Source: Arenibacter antarcticus (lineage in GTDB: Bacteria; Bacteroidota; Bacteroidia; Flavobacteriales; Flavobacteriaceae). From it: a stretch of 64,000 bases of DNA. Shown here piece by piece: positions 8,133 to 16,463 of the stretch. The translations under genes were made by a program, and so were the position numbers. Where the stretch lies: positions 558,001 to 622,000 of the forward strand of contig NZ_CP166679.1 in the NCBI RefSeq assembly GCF_041320605.1, written 5' to 3'. The notes beneath the pieces are model-generated. The model saw only the letters and a program-made list of their open reading frames with translations. It was not told the origin of the DNA and did not search any database. Position 1 is the first letter of the stretch. Every line of letters starts with the position of its first letter.

Positions 8133-9389
8133 TTATAGATTAAATGCTTTTTTTACTTTATCTAATTCATCCAATTTTTCCCATGTAAACAATTCTACTT
8201 CCTTTTCCACTCTCCCATTATAAGGGGATTCGAATACTTTGGTCACTTTGATGGATTCTTTTCCCATATGGCCATAGGCAGCGGTTTCCAAATAAATCGG
8301 ATTTCTCAGTTTTAGTCGTTCTTCTATGGCAAATGGTCGCATATCAAACAATTGAGCCACTTTTCCGGCAATCTCCCCATCGCTTAAACCAACTTTTGAA
8401 GTACCATAGGTATCCACAAATATAGAGGTAGGTTCTACCACACCAATGGCGTAGCTCACCTGCACCAACATCTCATCCGCAACACCTGCAGCCACCAAGT
8501 TTTTGGCCGCATGTCTTGCCGCATAGGCAGCACTACGATCTACCTTACTTGGATCCTTACCACTAAACGCGCCTCCACCGTGGGCACCTTTTCCACCATA
8601 CGTATCCACAATGATTTTTCTACCAGTAAGACCGGTATCGCCATGTGGACCTCCAATGACAAATTTCCCCGTTGGATTTATATGATATTTTATTTTATCA
8701 TCAAATAATTTCTGGATATTTTCCGGCATTTGTTCCATTACCCTCGGAATTAAAATGGAAACAATGTCCTTTTTAATTTTAGCCAACATCACCTCATCGT
8801 CCGCATCAAACTCATCGTGCTGGGTAGAAACCACAATAGTATCTATCCGCTGCGGCACATTATCATCGGAATATTCAATGGTAACTTGGGCTTTTGCATC
8901 AGGTCTTAGATAATCGATCTGTGTATTTTCCCGTCTTAATTGGGCCAAAACCTGTAAGATTTTATGAGAAATATCCAGAGCCAATGGCATGTAATTGTCG
9001 GTTTCCTTAGTAGCATATCCAAACATCATCCCTTGGTCACCGGCTCCCTGTTCTTCTTTAGAGCCCCTATCTACACCCTGATTGATATCTTTGGATTGTT
9101 CATGGATCAAGGAAATAACCCCACAAGAATCGCCGCTAAATTTATAATCGCCATTGGTATAACCAATTCTATTGATGACGTCCCTAGCAATTTGCTGAAC
9201 ATCTAAATAAGTGCGACTCTTGACTTCCCCGGCCAATACCACCTGACCTGTGGTCACTAAAGTTTCACAAGCTACCTTGCTATCCGAATCGAAGGCCAAA
9301 AAATTATCTAAAAGTGCATCACTTATCTGGTCTGCGATTTTGTCAGGATGTCCTTCACTGACCGATTCTGAAGTAAATAAATATGCCAT
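8133..9389 (-). CDS. metK: S-adenosylmethionine synthase
   Basis: Makes SAM from methionine and ATP. I chose the ATG at 9389, which gives 418 residues starting [17 protein letters not shown]; an upstream in-frame TTG at 9416 adds nine residues not seen in the family. Signature motifs are present: the N-terminal [25 protein letters not shown] for adenine and methionine contacts, and the P-loop-like [18 protein letters not shown]. The gene is monocistronic-looking, with its own promoter and a SAM-II-like leader. It lies upstream of the metY riboswitch in the same orientation. Confidence 0.97.
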   Translation of the reverse strand: MAYLFTSESVSEGHPDKIADQISDALLDNFLAFDSDSKVACETLVTTGQVVLAGEVKSRTYLDVQQIARDVINRIGYTNGDYKFSGDSCGVISLIHEQSKDINQGVDRGSKEEQGAGDQGMMFGYATKETDNYMPLALDISHKILQVLAQLRRENTQIDYLRPDAKAQVTIEYSDDNVPQRIDTIVVSTQHDEFDADDEVMLAKIKKDIVSILIPRVMEQMPENIQKLFDDKIKYHINPTGKFVIGGPHGDTGLTGRKIIVDTYGGKGAHGGGAFSGKDPSKVDRSAAYAARHAAKNLVAAGVADEMLVQVSYAIGVVEPTSIFVDTYGTSKVGLSDGEIAGKVAQLFDMRPFAIEERLKLRNPIYLETAAYGHMGKESIKVTKVFESPYNGRVEKEVELFTWEKLDELDKVKKAFNL

Positions 9390-9476
9390 ATTCGTTGTAT
9401 AACTAAATAAGGACAAGGATTTGAAGAAGCCTAGAGAAGAGGTGATGTAAGAGTTATAAAAACCACCAACAACATA

Positions 9477-9550
9477 AACTGCTTTAGCATTTTGTTACAC
9501 CAATTTTCTTATTGGCCTTCAGAGGTTGCAATCAGTCAAATCCTTCCTCC
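9477..9550 (-). ncRNA. SAM-II-type riboswitch (pseudoknot) upstream of metK
   Basis: On the minus strand: P1 5' arm GGAGG (9550-9546), loop GGATTTGACTGATTGCAA, P1 3' arm CCTCT (9525-9521), a variable segment with a small CCAAT/ATTGG hairpin, then AAAATGCTAAAGCAGTT. The loop and 3' words (GATTT.AC..ATTGCA and GCTAAA) are those of the SAM-II consensus. The defining pseudoknot is present: loop GACTG (9537-9533) pairs with CAGTT (9481-9477). It follows the promoter -7 box by about 15 nt and precedes metK by 88 nt. No terminator is evident, so control may act on translation or mRNA stability. Confidence 0.8.
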
Positions 9551-9564
9551 TAAATTATCAAGTA

Positions 9565-9594
9565 CAAAAGTACAAGAAATACTGAGGTATCAAA
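9565..9594 (-). promoter_or_regulatory. metK promoter
   Basis: The minus strand has TTTG (9594-9591), an 18-nt spacer and TACTTTTG (9572-9565). This is a full match to the Bacteroidota housekeeping promoter TTTG-N18-20-TAnnTTTG. Transcription would start near 9558, just before the SAM-II-like aptamer. Confidence 0.75.
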
Positions 9595-9634
9595 ACTGGT
9601 TTAACAACTATTTTAAAATGTGGTCCCAAAAAGC

Positions 9635-12322
9635 CTACAGATCATATTTTACAGTAAACAGCACATATCGCGGCTGGATAAAATAGGAAGAGGTGGTAAA
9701 AAACAGTTCATTAGTACTATCTCTATCCAAAGTTTTTGTATCTAAAAGGTTTGTTCCCTTGACTCCAAATTCCCAAGGACTGCTTTTTTTCTGATAGGAT
9801 AAATTACCCTCCAAAAAACTATAGGTGTTCTCAATGGTATTTTCCTTGTCACTATAGTTATAGTAATCATAATCCAAGGTGAAAATAAAACTTTTCAGCA
9901 AGGTAGCATCAAGTTTGGCAAAAGGCCTATTGGTAAAATAGGTAGTGGCCCGTCCTCCATTATCATAATTGTTGATGGTGTACCTATACCCCAATTCCAA
10001 ATTAGGAGCATTTTTAAGGTTGGTTGCCAAGGACGAGGAATAATTCTGCGTAAAAGATTCCGATTTCCTTGGTTGCATATCTACCAAATTATTGGTGGTA
10101 GACCAATAAATATTAGCCCCTACCGATGCCTTTATCTTCCCATAAGTACGCTGATACCTCCCATTAGCACTAAGGGACTGGTCTTCCAAATTAGAATTTA
10201 TGGTGGTGCCAACCGTATTTATTCCAATAATCTCCGATGCACTTTTAAGGGCATCCATTCTTTTGGTATAGGTGAGGTTTCCAAAAATATTGGTGAGATT
10301 AAACATGTTAAAACTAAAGAAATTTAAAGAGAGATTATGGTTTAGGGCACTTTCCAAATCTCTATTTCCAGAATAAACAGAATTGTAGTTATTTAAAACA
10401 AATGCTCCTGCAAATTTATTCACATCCGTAAAAGACCGAGTAACCCTGTAGTTAAACCTTATGTTTTCCGATTTCTTAAGCTGTGCGTTAATATACAAAT
10501 CAGGCAGCAGAGCAGTTAAATTGTCCGATACGGAGGTTCCCAACTGCTTATTTTTAGTTCCGTATTGATGCAAGGTAACCCCTGGATTAAAAGTAAAGAT
10601 CCCAGATATTACCTTATAATGCACTCCCATATATAGATCCGAAATGCTATAAGCCACCTCATTGTTAAATTCATCCTCCGTAAAATCTAACCCATCACCT
10701 CCATCCAATATCTGGAAAATATTAGAATTAAAGTTCTGATGGCTTTGAGTAGTTCCCAAAGTAAGGTTTACATTACTTTTAAGGCCGGTAACCCAATAAT
10801 AATCGAGCTTGGCATCCACTTTATTGGTAATGGTATTTTTGGACTGATTTAAATTGTAACTAGATTGATCTTGGTCTACGGGAAAAATATCCCCAAACGC
10901 AAAATTATCTCGTACCGCATTATAAAAAGGATCTTCATCCTGATAAATATATTGTGCCTCTAAGGCAAAGATATGTTTCGAATCTAAAGAGGTGTAATAC
11001 AGATTGGCATTCTGACTAACAGATGTAGGTTTCTGTTTCTTTTTTTCTGTGATTTCATCGGTGACGTTGGAAATAGAACGTACATTTTCCATCTCCTTGT
11101 CATCGGATTGCTTTAAAAGCACATCATAATCAATTTGAAGTCTATCATGTGGCTTGTATAGGGAGCTAAACTTTACCAATCCCAAGTGCACGGTCTGATC
11201 TGTTGCCCTTGCAGCATCTTCTGTTTCGTTGGAGGATATGTACACTCTTCGAGTTTGGTTCTCCATTAAAGTCGCTGTATAGGAATAAATTGCAAATCCG
11301 CTTAAATCCCAGTTTTCCTTTGGGGAATAACTAAAATTTACAGCCGCAAATTTAGTGTCTAGTTCCTTTGCCCTGTTGTTTTGTAGGTTCGACAAACCCA
11401 ATCCATCACCCCCAATATCAATAGCGCTTCCACTACCACTGCCTAGGTTCCGAAATCCGCCGGTAAAATTCTGGTAATCCCTTCGGTTAAAGGGCGCCTC
11501 TCCAATATTATTTAAATCGGTTATTATATTGATACTGTAATCCGGACTGTAATAGAATAACTTTGGATGCGCCAAATAACTATCCTCCGTTCCATAACCC
11601 GCTGTAATTTCCCCAAACCAAAACCGCTTCTTTCCTTCTTTTAATTTTATATTTATGGCTACATTATCCGTATCGTTGGTTAGGCCCTTCATTTGCGACA
11701 CCTCGTTATAATTTCTCAACACCTCTATTTTATCCAATGCATTGGCTGGGATATTTTCTGACGCCAGTTTGGAATCTCCATCAAAAAAATCCTTTCCCTC
11801 TACCATTACTTTGGTCACCCTTTTCCCCTCCACCTCTATTTGTCCATCTTCATTTATTGCTACTCCTGGTAAATTTGCGAGCACGTCCTTCAGTTTTTTC
11901 TCTGTCCCCGTAAGAAAGGAATCCGTATTATAGACTATGGTATCCCCTCTTACCGAAATTGGCATCTCATAGGTAACCTCTACCCCGTCCAATTCATTGG
12001 TTTGCTCGTATAGCACAACGTCCTTTTCTACATTCCCTGATGGCACCGTAAAGGCGAATTCCTCCGTTTTAAACCCCAAATAGGAAACGCGGATCTTAAA
12101 ATTTGAACCCACTTTTAAGGACAGTTTATACAGCCCGTTATGATTGGTAATCCCATAGGCTTCCAATACTTGGGTATCGGAGTTTATAGCGATAACGTTC
12201 GCCATATCGACTCCCAATCCAGTAGTATCCTTAACGGTTCCCGTCAATGTTATTTCTTGCCCAAAGGCCGATAAAAAAATGCAAAAAACCACAACTACTG
12301 AAAAACAAGTTTTTTTGTACAT
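9635..12322 (-). CDS. TonB-dependent-receptor-like outer membrane barrel protein
   Basis: An 895-residue outer membrane protein. It has a signal peptide (about residues 1-21, ending SAFG), a carboxypeptidase-regulatory-like beta-sandwich (about 23-110, TLTGTVKDTTGLGVDMANV), a plug-like domain with LKDVLANLPGVAINEDGQIEVEGKRV, and then a long beta-barrel of the OMP_b-brl_3 type rich in alternating aromatic strands, ending FTVKYDL. Whether it is a true transporter or a barrel without TonB coupling is unclear, as no standard TonB box is obvious. The GLPGLI gene lies 34 bp upstream in the same orientation, so the two are probably one transcript. The substrate is unknown. Confidence 0.85.
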   Translation of the reverse strand: MYKKTCFSVVVVFCIFLSAFGQEITLTGTVKDTTGLGVDMANVIAINSDTQVLEAYGITNHNGLYKLSLKVGSNFKIRVSYLGFKTEEFAFTVPSGNVEKDVVLYEQTNELDGVEVTYEMPISVRGDTIVYNTDSFLTGTEKKLKDVLANLPGVAINEDGQIEVEGKRVTKVMVEGKDFFDGDSKLASENIPANALDKIEVLRNYNEVSQMKGLTNDTDNVAINIKLKEGKKRFWFGEITAGYGTEDSYLAHPKLFYYSPDYSINIITDLNNIGEAPFNRRDYQNFTGGFRNLGSGSGSAIDIGGDGLGLSNLQNNRAKELDTKFAAVNFSYSPKENWDLSGFAIYSYTATLMENQTRRVYISSNETEDAARATDQTVHLGLVKFSSLYKPHDRLQIDYDVLLKQSDDKEMENVRSISNVTDEITEKKKQKPTSVSQNANLYYTSLDSKHIFALEAQYIYQDEDPFYNAVRDNFAFGDIFPVDQDQSSYNLNQSKNTITNKVDAKLDYYWVTGLKSNVNLTLGTTQSHQNFNSNIFQILDGGDGLDFTEDEFNNEVAYSISDLYMGVHYKVISGIFTFNPGVTLHQYGTKNKQLGTSVSDNLTALLPDLYINAQLKKSENIRFNYRVTRSFTDVNKFAGAFVLNNYNSVYSGNRDLESALNHNLSLNFFSFNMFNLTNIFGNLTYTKRMDALKSASEIIGINTVGTTINSNLEDQSLSANGRYQRTYGKIKASVGANIYWSTTNNLVDMQPRKSESFTQNYSSSLATNLKNAPNLELGYRYTINNYDNGGRATTYFTNRPFAKLDATLLKSFIFTLDYDYYNYSDKENTIENTYSFLEGNLSYQKKSSPWEFGVKGTNLLDTKTLDRDSTNELFFTTSSYFIQPRYVLFTVKYDL

Positions 12323-12356
12323 CTATAAAATTTAAATACCAAATGGATCTTAAAAC

Positions 12357-13190
12357 CTACTGTCGCCTTCCTCCCCTGTTCCCATTTCCTCGACGGAAAT
12401 TGTCTCGCATTTCAGACATCTTTTCCTTAGAAATCTTATCATACTCCTCCTGCGTCACTTTCTTGCCTCCAGTAGGGGCCTTAATTTCTTTCCTCTCTGT
12501 TGGATTTAGCACTATTTTCGTACAGAGGGTTATGGTAACATCATCACTTACCTCCAAGATTAGGCCTGGAAGCCCCCAATATTCACCTGGACCTTGATTA
12601 ACTGGGATATCTAGCGTATACCAGGCCACTACTTCCACTTCCTTTTCCAAAAATGCTTCTTCCTTATTTTCCGTATTATCATTGCCCCTACGAAAAGCAG
12701 CCCTCATGTTTGGTCTTTTAATCGTTTTTAAGGCGGTAGCTTTGTAGGCCATATAATTCCCGATCTGTTTTGTTTCTCCTCCCAGTTTCCATTCCAATTT
12801 GGGCAATTCATCCTCCACCAAAAATACCTTCCCCAAAAGCTCATTTTTCACCAAATACCTTCCTTCCTTCACGTCTTTGTAATAATCTCCACCTGCACCG
12901 CCCATCATACCAAACCTCATGCCTCCCCTTCCGCTACCTGGCTGCTCCAAACGCTCTTCTTCCTTATAGATTGAGGTAGACTTATCAAAGGTTAAAATAT
13001 TTGTTCGCTCATTGGCTTGTTTAATGCGCTCCATTATTTGCTTTTTTCGATCCTCCGGAATCTGTCTTCCATCCAAATCCATATCCACCGTAGTTTTACT
13101 GAAATAGGTTGCCTCCCCCTGAAAGTCTTGGGAATGGACACCAAAATGAAACGCAAACAGTAGCAATGGCAAAAAAGATAAAACCTTCAT
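12357..13190 (-). CDS. GLPGLI family protein
   Basis: A 277-residue secreted protein with a signal peptide (MKVLSFLPLLLFAFHFGVHSQ). The family-defining motif is intact as GEYWGLPGLILEV at about residues 207-219, preceded by VVAWYTLDIPVNQGP. A glycine- and arginine-rich C-terminal tail (FRRGNGNRGGRRQ) and a glycine-rich stretch near residue 90 are low-complexity. GLPGLI proteins are periplasmic or surface proteins of Bacteroidota, typically paired with a TonB-receptor-like barrel, as here. No biochemical function is established. Confidence 0.9.
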   Translation of the reverse strand: MKVLSFLPLLLFAFHFGVHSQDFQGEATYFSKTTVDMDLDGRQIPEDRKKQIMERIKQANERTNILTFDKSTSIYKEEERLEQPGSGRGGMRFGMMGGAGGDYYKDVKEGRYLVKNELLGKVFLVEDELPKLEWKLGGETKQIGNYMAYKATALKTIKRPNMRAAFRRGNDNTENKEEAFLEKEVEVVAWYTLDIPVNQGPGEYWGLPGLILEVSDDVTITLCTKIVLNPTERKEIKAPTGGKKVTQEEYDKISKEKMSEMRDNFRRGNGNRGGRRQ

Positions 13191-13393
13191 AATACTATAA
13201 TTTTATAATTGTAGTTAAGACTATTGAAAAGCGTTTTGGTTTAATCCAAATAGGAGTAAGTAAGTTTTAATTCTATTTCCTCAGGTTTTCATCGGATATT
13301 AACTTAAAGATTTTAACATGCACACTATATCTCGTATATTGTACCGCTTAATCAAATGTGCCCATAAACACTAACCATAATACATACTTACCT

Positions 13394-14008
13394 ATGCATA
13401 TTGCTGTCGCTGGAAATATTGGAGCTGGTAAAACAACCTTGACCAGACTTTTGTCCAAACACTACAAATGGGAGGCTCAATATGAAGATGTTGAGGACAA
13501 CCCCTATTTGGATGATTTTTACAATCAGATGGAACGTTGGAGTTTTAATCTCCAAATATATTTCCTTAATAATAGGTATAGGCAGATTTTGCAGATCAGA
13601 AATAGTGGCAAAGAAACCATCCAAGATCGTACTATTTACGAGGATGCCCATATTTTTGCGCCCAACCTACATGCAATGGGCTTAATGACCAATAGGGATT
13701 TTAAAAATTATACCAGTCTTTTTGAGTTGATGGAAACTTTGGTACAACCTCCAGATCTATTGATCTATTTAAGAAGTTCTATTCCCAATTTGGTAAACCA
13801 GATTCACAAAAGAGGAAGGGAATATGAGAACACAATTTCCATTGAATATCTAAGTAGGTTGAACGAACGATACGAAGCTTGGGCACAAAGCTATAAAAAA
13901 GGCAATCTTCTGGTAATAGATGTAGATAAACTAAACTTTGTGGACGAGCCGGAGGATCTCGGCTTGGTCATCAACAAAATCGACGCTGAGATAAACGGAT
14001 TATTCTAG
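13394..14008 (+). CDS. Deoxynucleoside kinase (dNK family)
   Basis: Phosphorylates a deoxynucleoside to its monophosphate (dGK/dAK/dCK family). I chose the ATG at 13394, giving 204 residues that begin MHIAVAGNIGAGKTT, so the P-loop sits at the N-terminus as usual; the upstream ATG at 13358 adds an unlikely 12 residues. Other landmarks: the base-binding DNPYLDDFY, the DRTIYED catalytic segment (equivalent to ERS in dCK), and the lid RGREYE. It stands alone, transcribed away from the GLPGLI pair. The exact base preference is not readable. A second, divergent dNK is fused to FolK near 61.5 kb. Confidence 0.88.
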   Translation: MHIAVAGNIGAGKTTLTRLLSKHYKWEAQYEDVEDNPYLDDFYNQMERWSFNLQIYFLNNRYRQILQIRNSGKETIQDRTIYEDAHIFAPNLHAMGLMTNRDFKNYTSLFELMETLVQPPDLLIYLRSSIPNLVNQIHKRGREYENTISIEYLSRLNERYEAWAQSYKKGNLLVIDVDKLNFVDEPEDLGLVINKIDAEINGLF

Positions 14009-14098
14009 CCCCTACATTCCCGGGGTTAACTTCTCTTACCACATTTTAGTAAAGGGTTTTTAGCTCCTTGGTAAGCTGTGATTATATCATAATAATTC

Positions 14099-15115
14099 CT
14101 AACGGACAAATCCATGCTCCCTAGCATGTGCTATAGCCTGATCGGAATCAGCCACCAACAACACTGGCACTGTTTTATAATCTGCATACAAGCTTTTAAC
14201 CCTAATCATCTTCTTTTTATGGGACACAGTCCGTAAATATATGGCTTTAACCCTATCTGGAAAGCGTTGTGCAATTTTCATATAAATATCAGCATCACGC
14301 TCCCCACTATCTCCTATAAGAATAAAGGGCACTTCCGGATAATTCTTAAGAATATTCATTATTTCACGGGGTTTGTGGGACTGGCTCTCCTCAGTTTCCA
14401 CCTTGCGTCTTTTAAAGAAAGAACTTAGGCTCCTTAATAAAATAGGGCCTTTTGGAAAATTATTGTTTCTTAGAAAAAATTCGAGGTAGCGATACAGGTT
14501 CCACGGGCTGTTGCTCACATAAAAGATAGGGTTTGAAGCCTTTCCCGATGCCCCCCTATGCAAAAGGTGGTAAAAATCCGCAGCTCCGGCAAGGGGCAAT
14601 CGTTTCCCTGGAGTTACAAACAATGTATTGTACACTACCCGCCATTTTAATAGGGAAACTAATCCCGTATGCAAAATTGTATCATCTATATCACTGATAA
14701 CCCCAAAATCTGAAGTAGCGGAGGGCACCAACATCTCACCAGGGAACCTGTTTTCTAACTGAATTTCCCTCTTCAGTTCGGTATCTAAAAAGGAAAGTTC
14801 GTACGCCAACCATCCTTCTTCATTACATGTAAAAGGATGCTCCTCAACTTGGATTTTTTCCAAAAAATAACCTTCCTTATCCGTTTCAAACTCGTATTCC
14901 AACCCATTAGAAAGTTTCAGCACCAGCTTGGCGTTCCCAATTACATCTGTTTCAAATCGCTTCCATGAATTAATCAATAGATGAAAAATATTCTTTTTGG
15001 AAAGGTCTATATTCTCATCTTCTAACGCACGACCTTTTATATACAATTGCCGAGAAGTGCCATAGGTCTGAAAAGCGATGATCTGCAAGGGATCTTTTGT
15101 AGTAAACCAGCCCAT
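14099..15115 (-). CDS. App1-type phosphatidate phosphatase domain protein (DUF2183)
   Basis: A 338-residue HAD-like protein. The phosphatase motif DxDxT is seen as SDIDDTILHTG at about residue 159. It is followed by FYVSNSPWNLY and, near the C-terminus, FILIGDSGERDADIY, the three blocks that define the yeast App1 phosphatidate phosphatase family. The first 140 residues form an Ig-like region that often precedes this domain. It starts 3 bp after the DUF4010 gene stops, so the two are almost certainly cotranscribed. A role in membrane lipid turnover is inferred from the family. Confidence 0.82.
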   Translation of the reverse strand: MGWFTTKDPLQIIAFQTYGTSRQLYIKGRALEDENIDLSKKNIFHLLINSWKRFETDVIGNAKLVLKLSNGLEYEFETDKEGYFLEKIQVEEHPFTCNEEGWLAYELSFLDTELKREIQLENRFPGEMLVPSATSDFGVISDIDDTILHTGLVSLLKWRVVYNTLFVTPGKRLPLAGAADFYHLLHRGASGKASNPIFYVSNSPWNLYRYLEFFLRNNNFPKGPILLRSLSSFFKRRKVETEESQSHKPREIMNILKNYPEVPFILIGDSGERDADIYMKIAQRFPDRVKAIYLRTVSHKKKMIRVKSLYADYKTVPVLLVADSDQAIAHAREHGFVR

Positions 15116-15118
15116 TTC

Positions 15119-16384
15119 CTAAAAATGCCAAGTTGATGGCCACAGCCAAATTATGCATATTCCCACAATAACAGCTACCCCAAAAGAATAGGCAATCCAT
15201 TTAGCCAATAGCCTTGTTCCCAAAATCGCTGCCAAAATCCCTTTAAAGATCAGATTGGAGAGTGAGGCCAACAAGATTAATCGCCATCCTGTGGAAACCT
15301 CCAAGGCACCACCTTTAATAAGTTGAGATAAAGACAGCGTAATAGCGTCCACATCGGTGAGTCCACTTATTATAGCAACAGTATACAAAGCTTCATTACC
15401 AAACTCTTCCTTTGCAAAGGCCACAGCCAACAAAATTAGCCCATAGAGCAACCCAAAAACCAATGCGCTCCTAAATTGAGCCGGATTACTGGGTTCTGGC
15501 ATCTTTTCATCTGTGGAATCCCTGGTTATATTGTAATACAAAACTACACAGATCAGTGCCATTAGCACAAATTGTGAAATTAATGGCAATAGCATTACAG
15601 AAATCTTTTCCGGTATAACAACGATTACTTCTACCATAACCCTAGCGAGGGCAATAGTAGAGGCCGTAGTGATTACAAAGGCCGCCAACTTTCCAATACC
15701 TGCGGTATCCGCTGTTTTCCTAGCATAGCTCACCGTAGTTGCTGTACTACTGATTAAACCTCCAAGGACCCCGTTAGAAATTATTCCGACCTTTTTTCCA
15801 ACAAACTTGTAAATAAAATATCCCAATACGCTTAGCCCCACTATAAGGGTTATCATCAACCAGATATTCTGTGGATTTAACACCCCATAGGGTCCAAAAG
15901 TCTTGTTGGGCAAAATGGGCAGAACCACTAAAGAAATGCCCACAAAAGTCATTATGGCGGCAATATCCTTATCCTTTAATCGATTTATAAAATCATGGAG
16001 CCAGTCCTTAAGGTGTAGCAATACCGCCATGGAGGCTCCGATTATCACCCCTAAAACCCTATCGCCCATCACTAGGTATGCCCCAATGGCAAACATCAAT
16101 AAGGCCGCTACCTCTGTAGTCTGCCCAACATCTGGTTGAGCAATCGATTTTAATTTTATAAAGTTCGCGATTACCAAAAGAGCGGTTACCGCCATCCCTA
16201 AAACTGGCAATATGAATGGATTACCATAATCTCTGGTCAGAAATCCAGAAAGGACCCCAAGCACACCGATTAAGGTAAATGTACGTACACCGGCCATTTC
16301 ATCATTAGCCTTTTGACGTTGAAGTCCCACTAGGAGCCCCAATCCAAAAGCGATGCCCAGGGTTACTAGATCATTATAGTTCAT
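15119..16384 (-). CDS. MgtC/DUF4010 multi-pass membrane protein
   Basis: A 421-residue inner membrane protein with roughly a dozen hydrophobic segments. The N-terminal part is MgtC-like (GIAFGLGLLVGLQRQK, then GVRTFTLIGVLGVLSG). The C-terminal part is DUF4010, with the conserved YTVAIISGLTDVDAITLSL. MgtC-like proteins affect magnesium homeostasis and membrane energetics; the DUF4010 portion has no fixed function, and a transporter role is plausible but unproven. It is followed directly by the App1-type phosphatase gene and lies after the hppA terminator. Confidence 0.82.
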   Translation of the reverse strand: MNYNDLVTLGIAFGLGLLVGLQRQKANDEMAGVRTFTLIGVLGVLSGFLTRDYGNPFILPVLGMAVTALLVIANFIKLKSIAQPDVGQTTEVAALLMFAIGAYLVMGDRVLGVIIGASMAVLLHLKDWLHDFINRLKDKDIAAIMTFVGISLVVLPILPNKTFGPYGVLNPQNIWLMITLIVGLSVLGYFIYKFVGKKVGIISNGVLGGLISSTATTVSYARKTADTAGIGKLAAFVITTASTIALARVMVEVIVVIPEKISVMLLPLISQFVLMALICVVLYYNITRDSTDEKMPEPSNPAQFRSALVFGLLYGLILLAVAFAKEEFGNEALYTVAIISGLTDVDAITLSLSQLIKGGALEVSTGWRLILLASLSNLIFKGILAAILGTRLLAKWIAYSFGVAVIVGICIIWLWPSTWHF

Positions 16385-16401
16385 TTAAATTTCCTTTACA
16401 A

Positions 16402-16432
16402 AAGTAAAAACCCCGTCTTTTAAACGAGGTTT
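16402..16432 (-). terminator. Rho-independent terminator after hppA
   Basis: The minus strand shows a 9-bp stem, AAACCTCGT / ACGGGGTTT (one T-G pair), with a 7-nt loop followed by TTTACTTTTG. It lies between the hppA stop and the DUF4010 start. Confidence 0.75.
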
Positions 16433-16463
16433 TAATATAGTATCAAATTATAAATTCTGCAAC

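Noticed and set aside
9390-9416. Longer N-terminus for metK from a TTG at 9416
   Set aside because: The nine extra residues are absent from the family and the ATG at 9389 gives the standard [17 protein letters not shown] start.
9477-9550. SAM-V instead of SAM-II for the metK leader
   Set aside because: SAM-V shares part of the core, but its known distribution is marine alphaproteobacterial and the loop plus pseudoknot here fit SAM-II at least as well; a covariance search would settle it.
9492-9686. Plus-strand open frame of 64 codons
   Set aside because: It covers the SAM-II-like element, the metK promoter and the end of the barrel gene on the other strand and resembles no protein.
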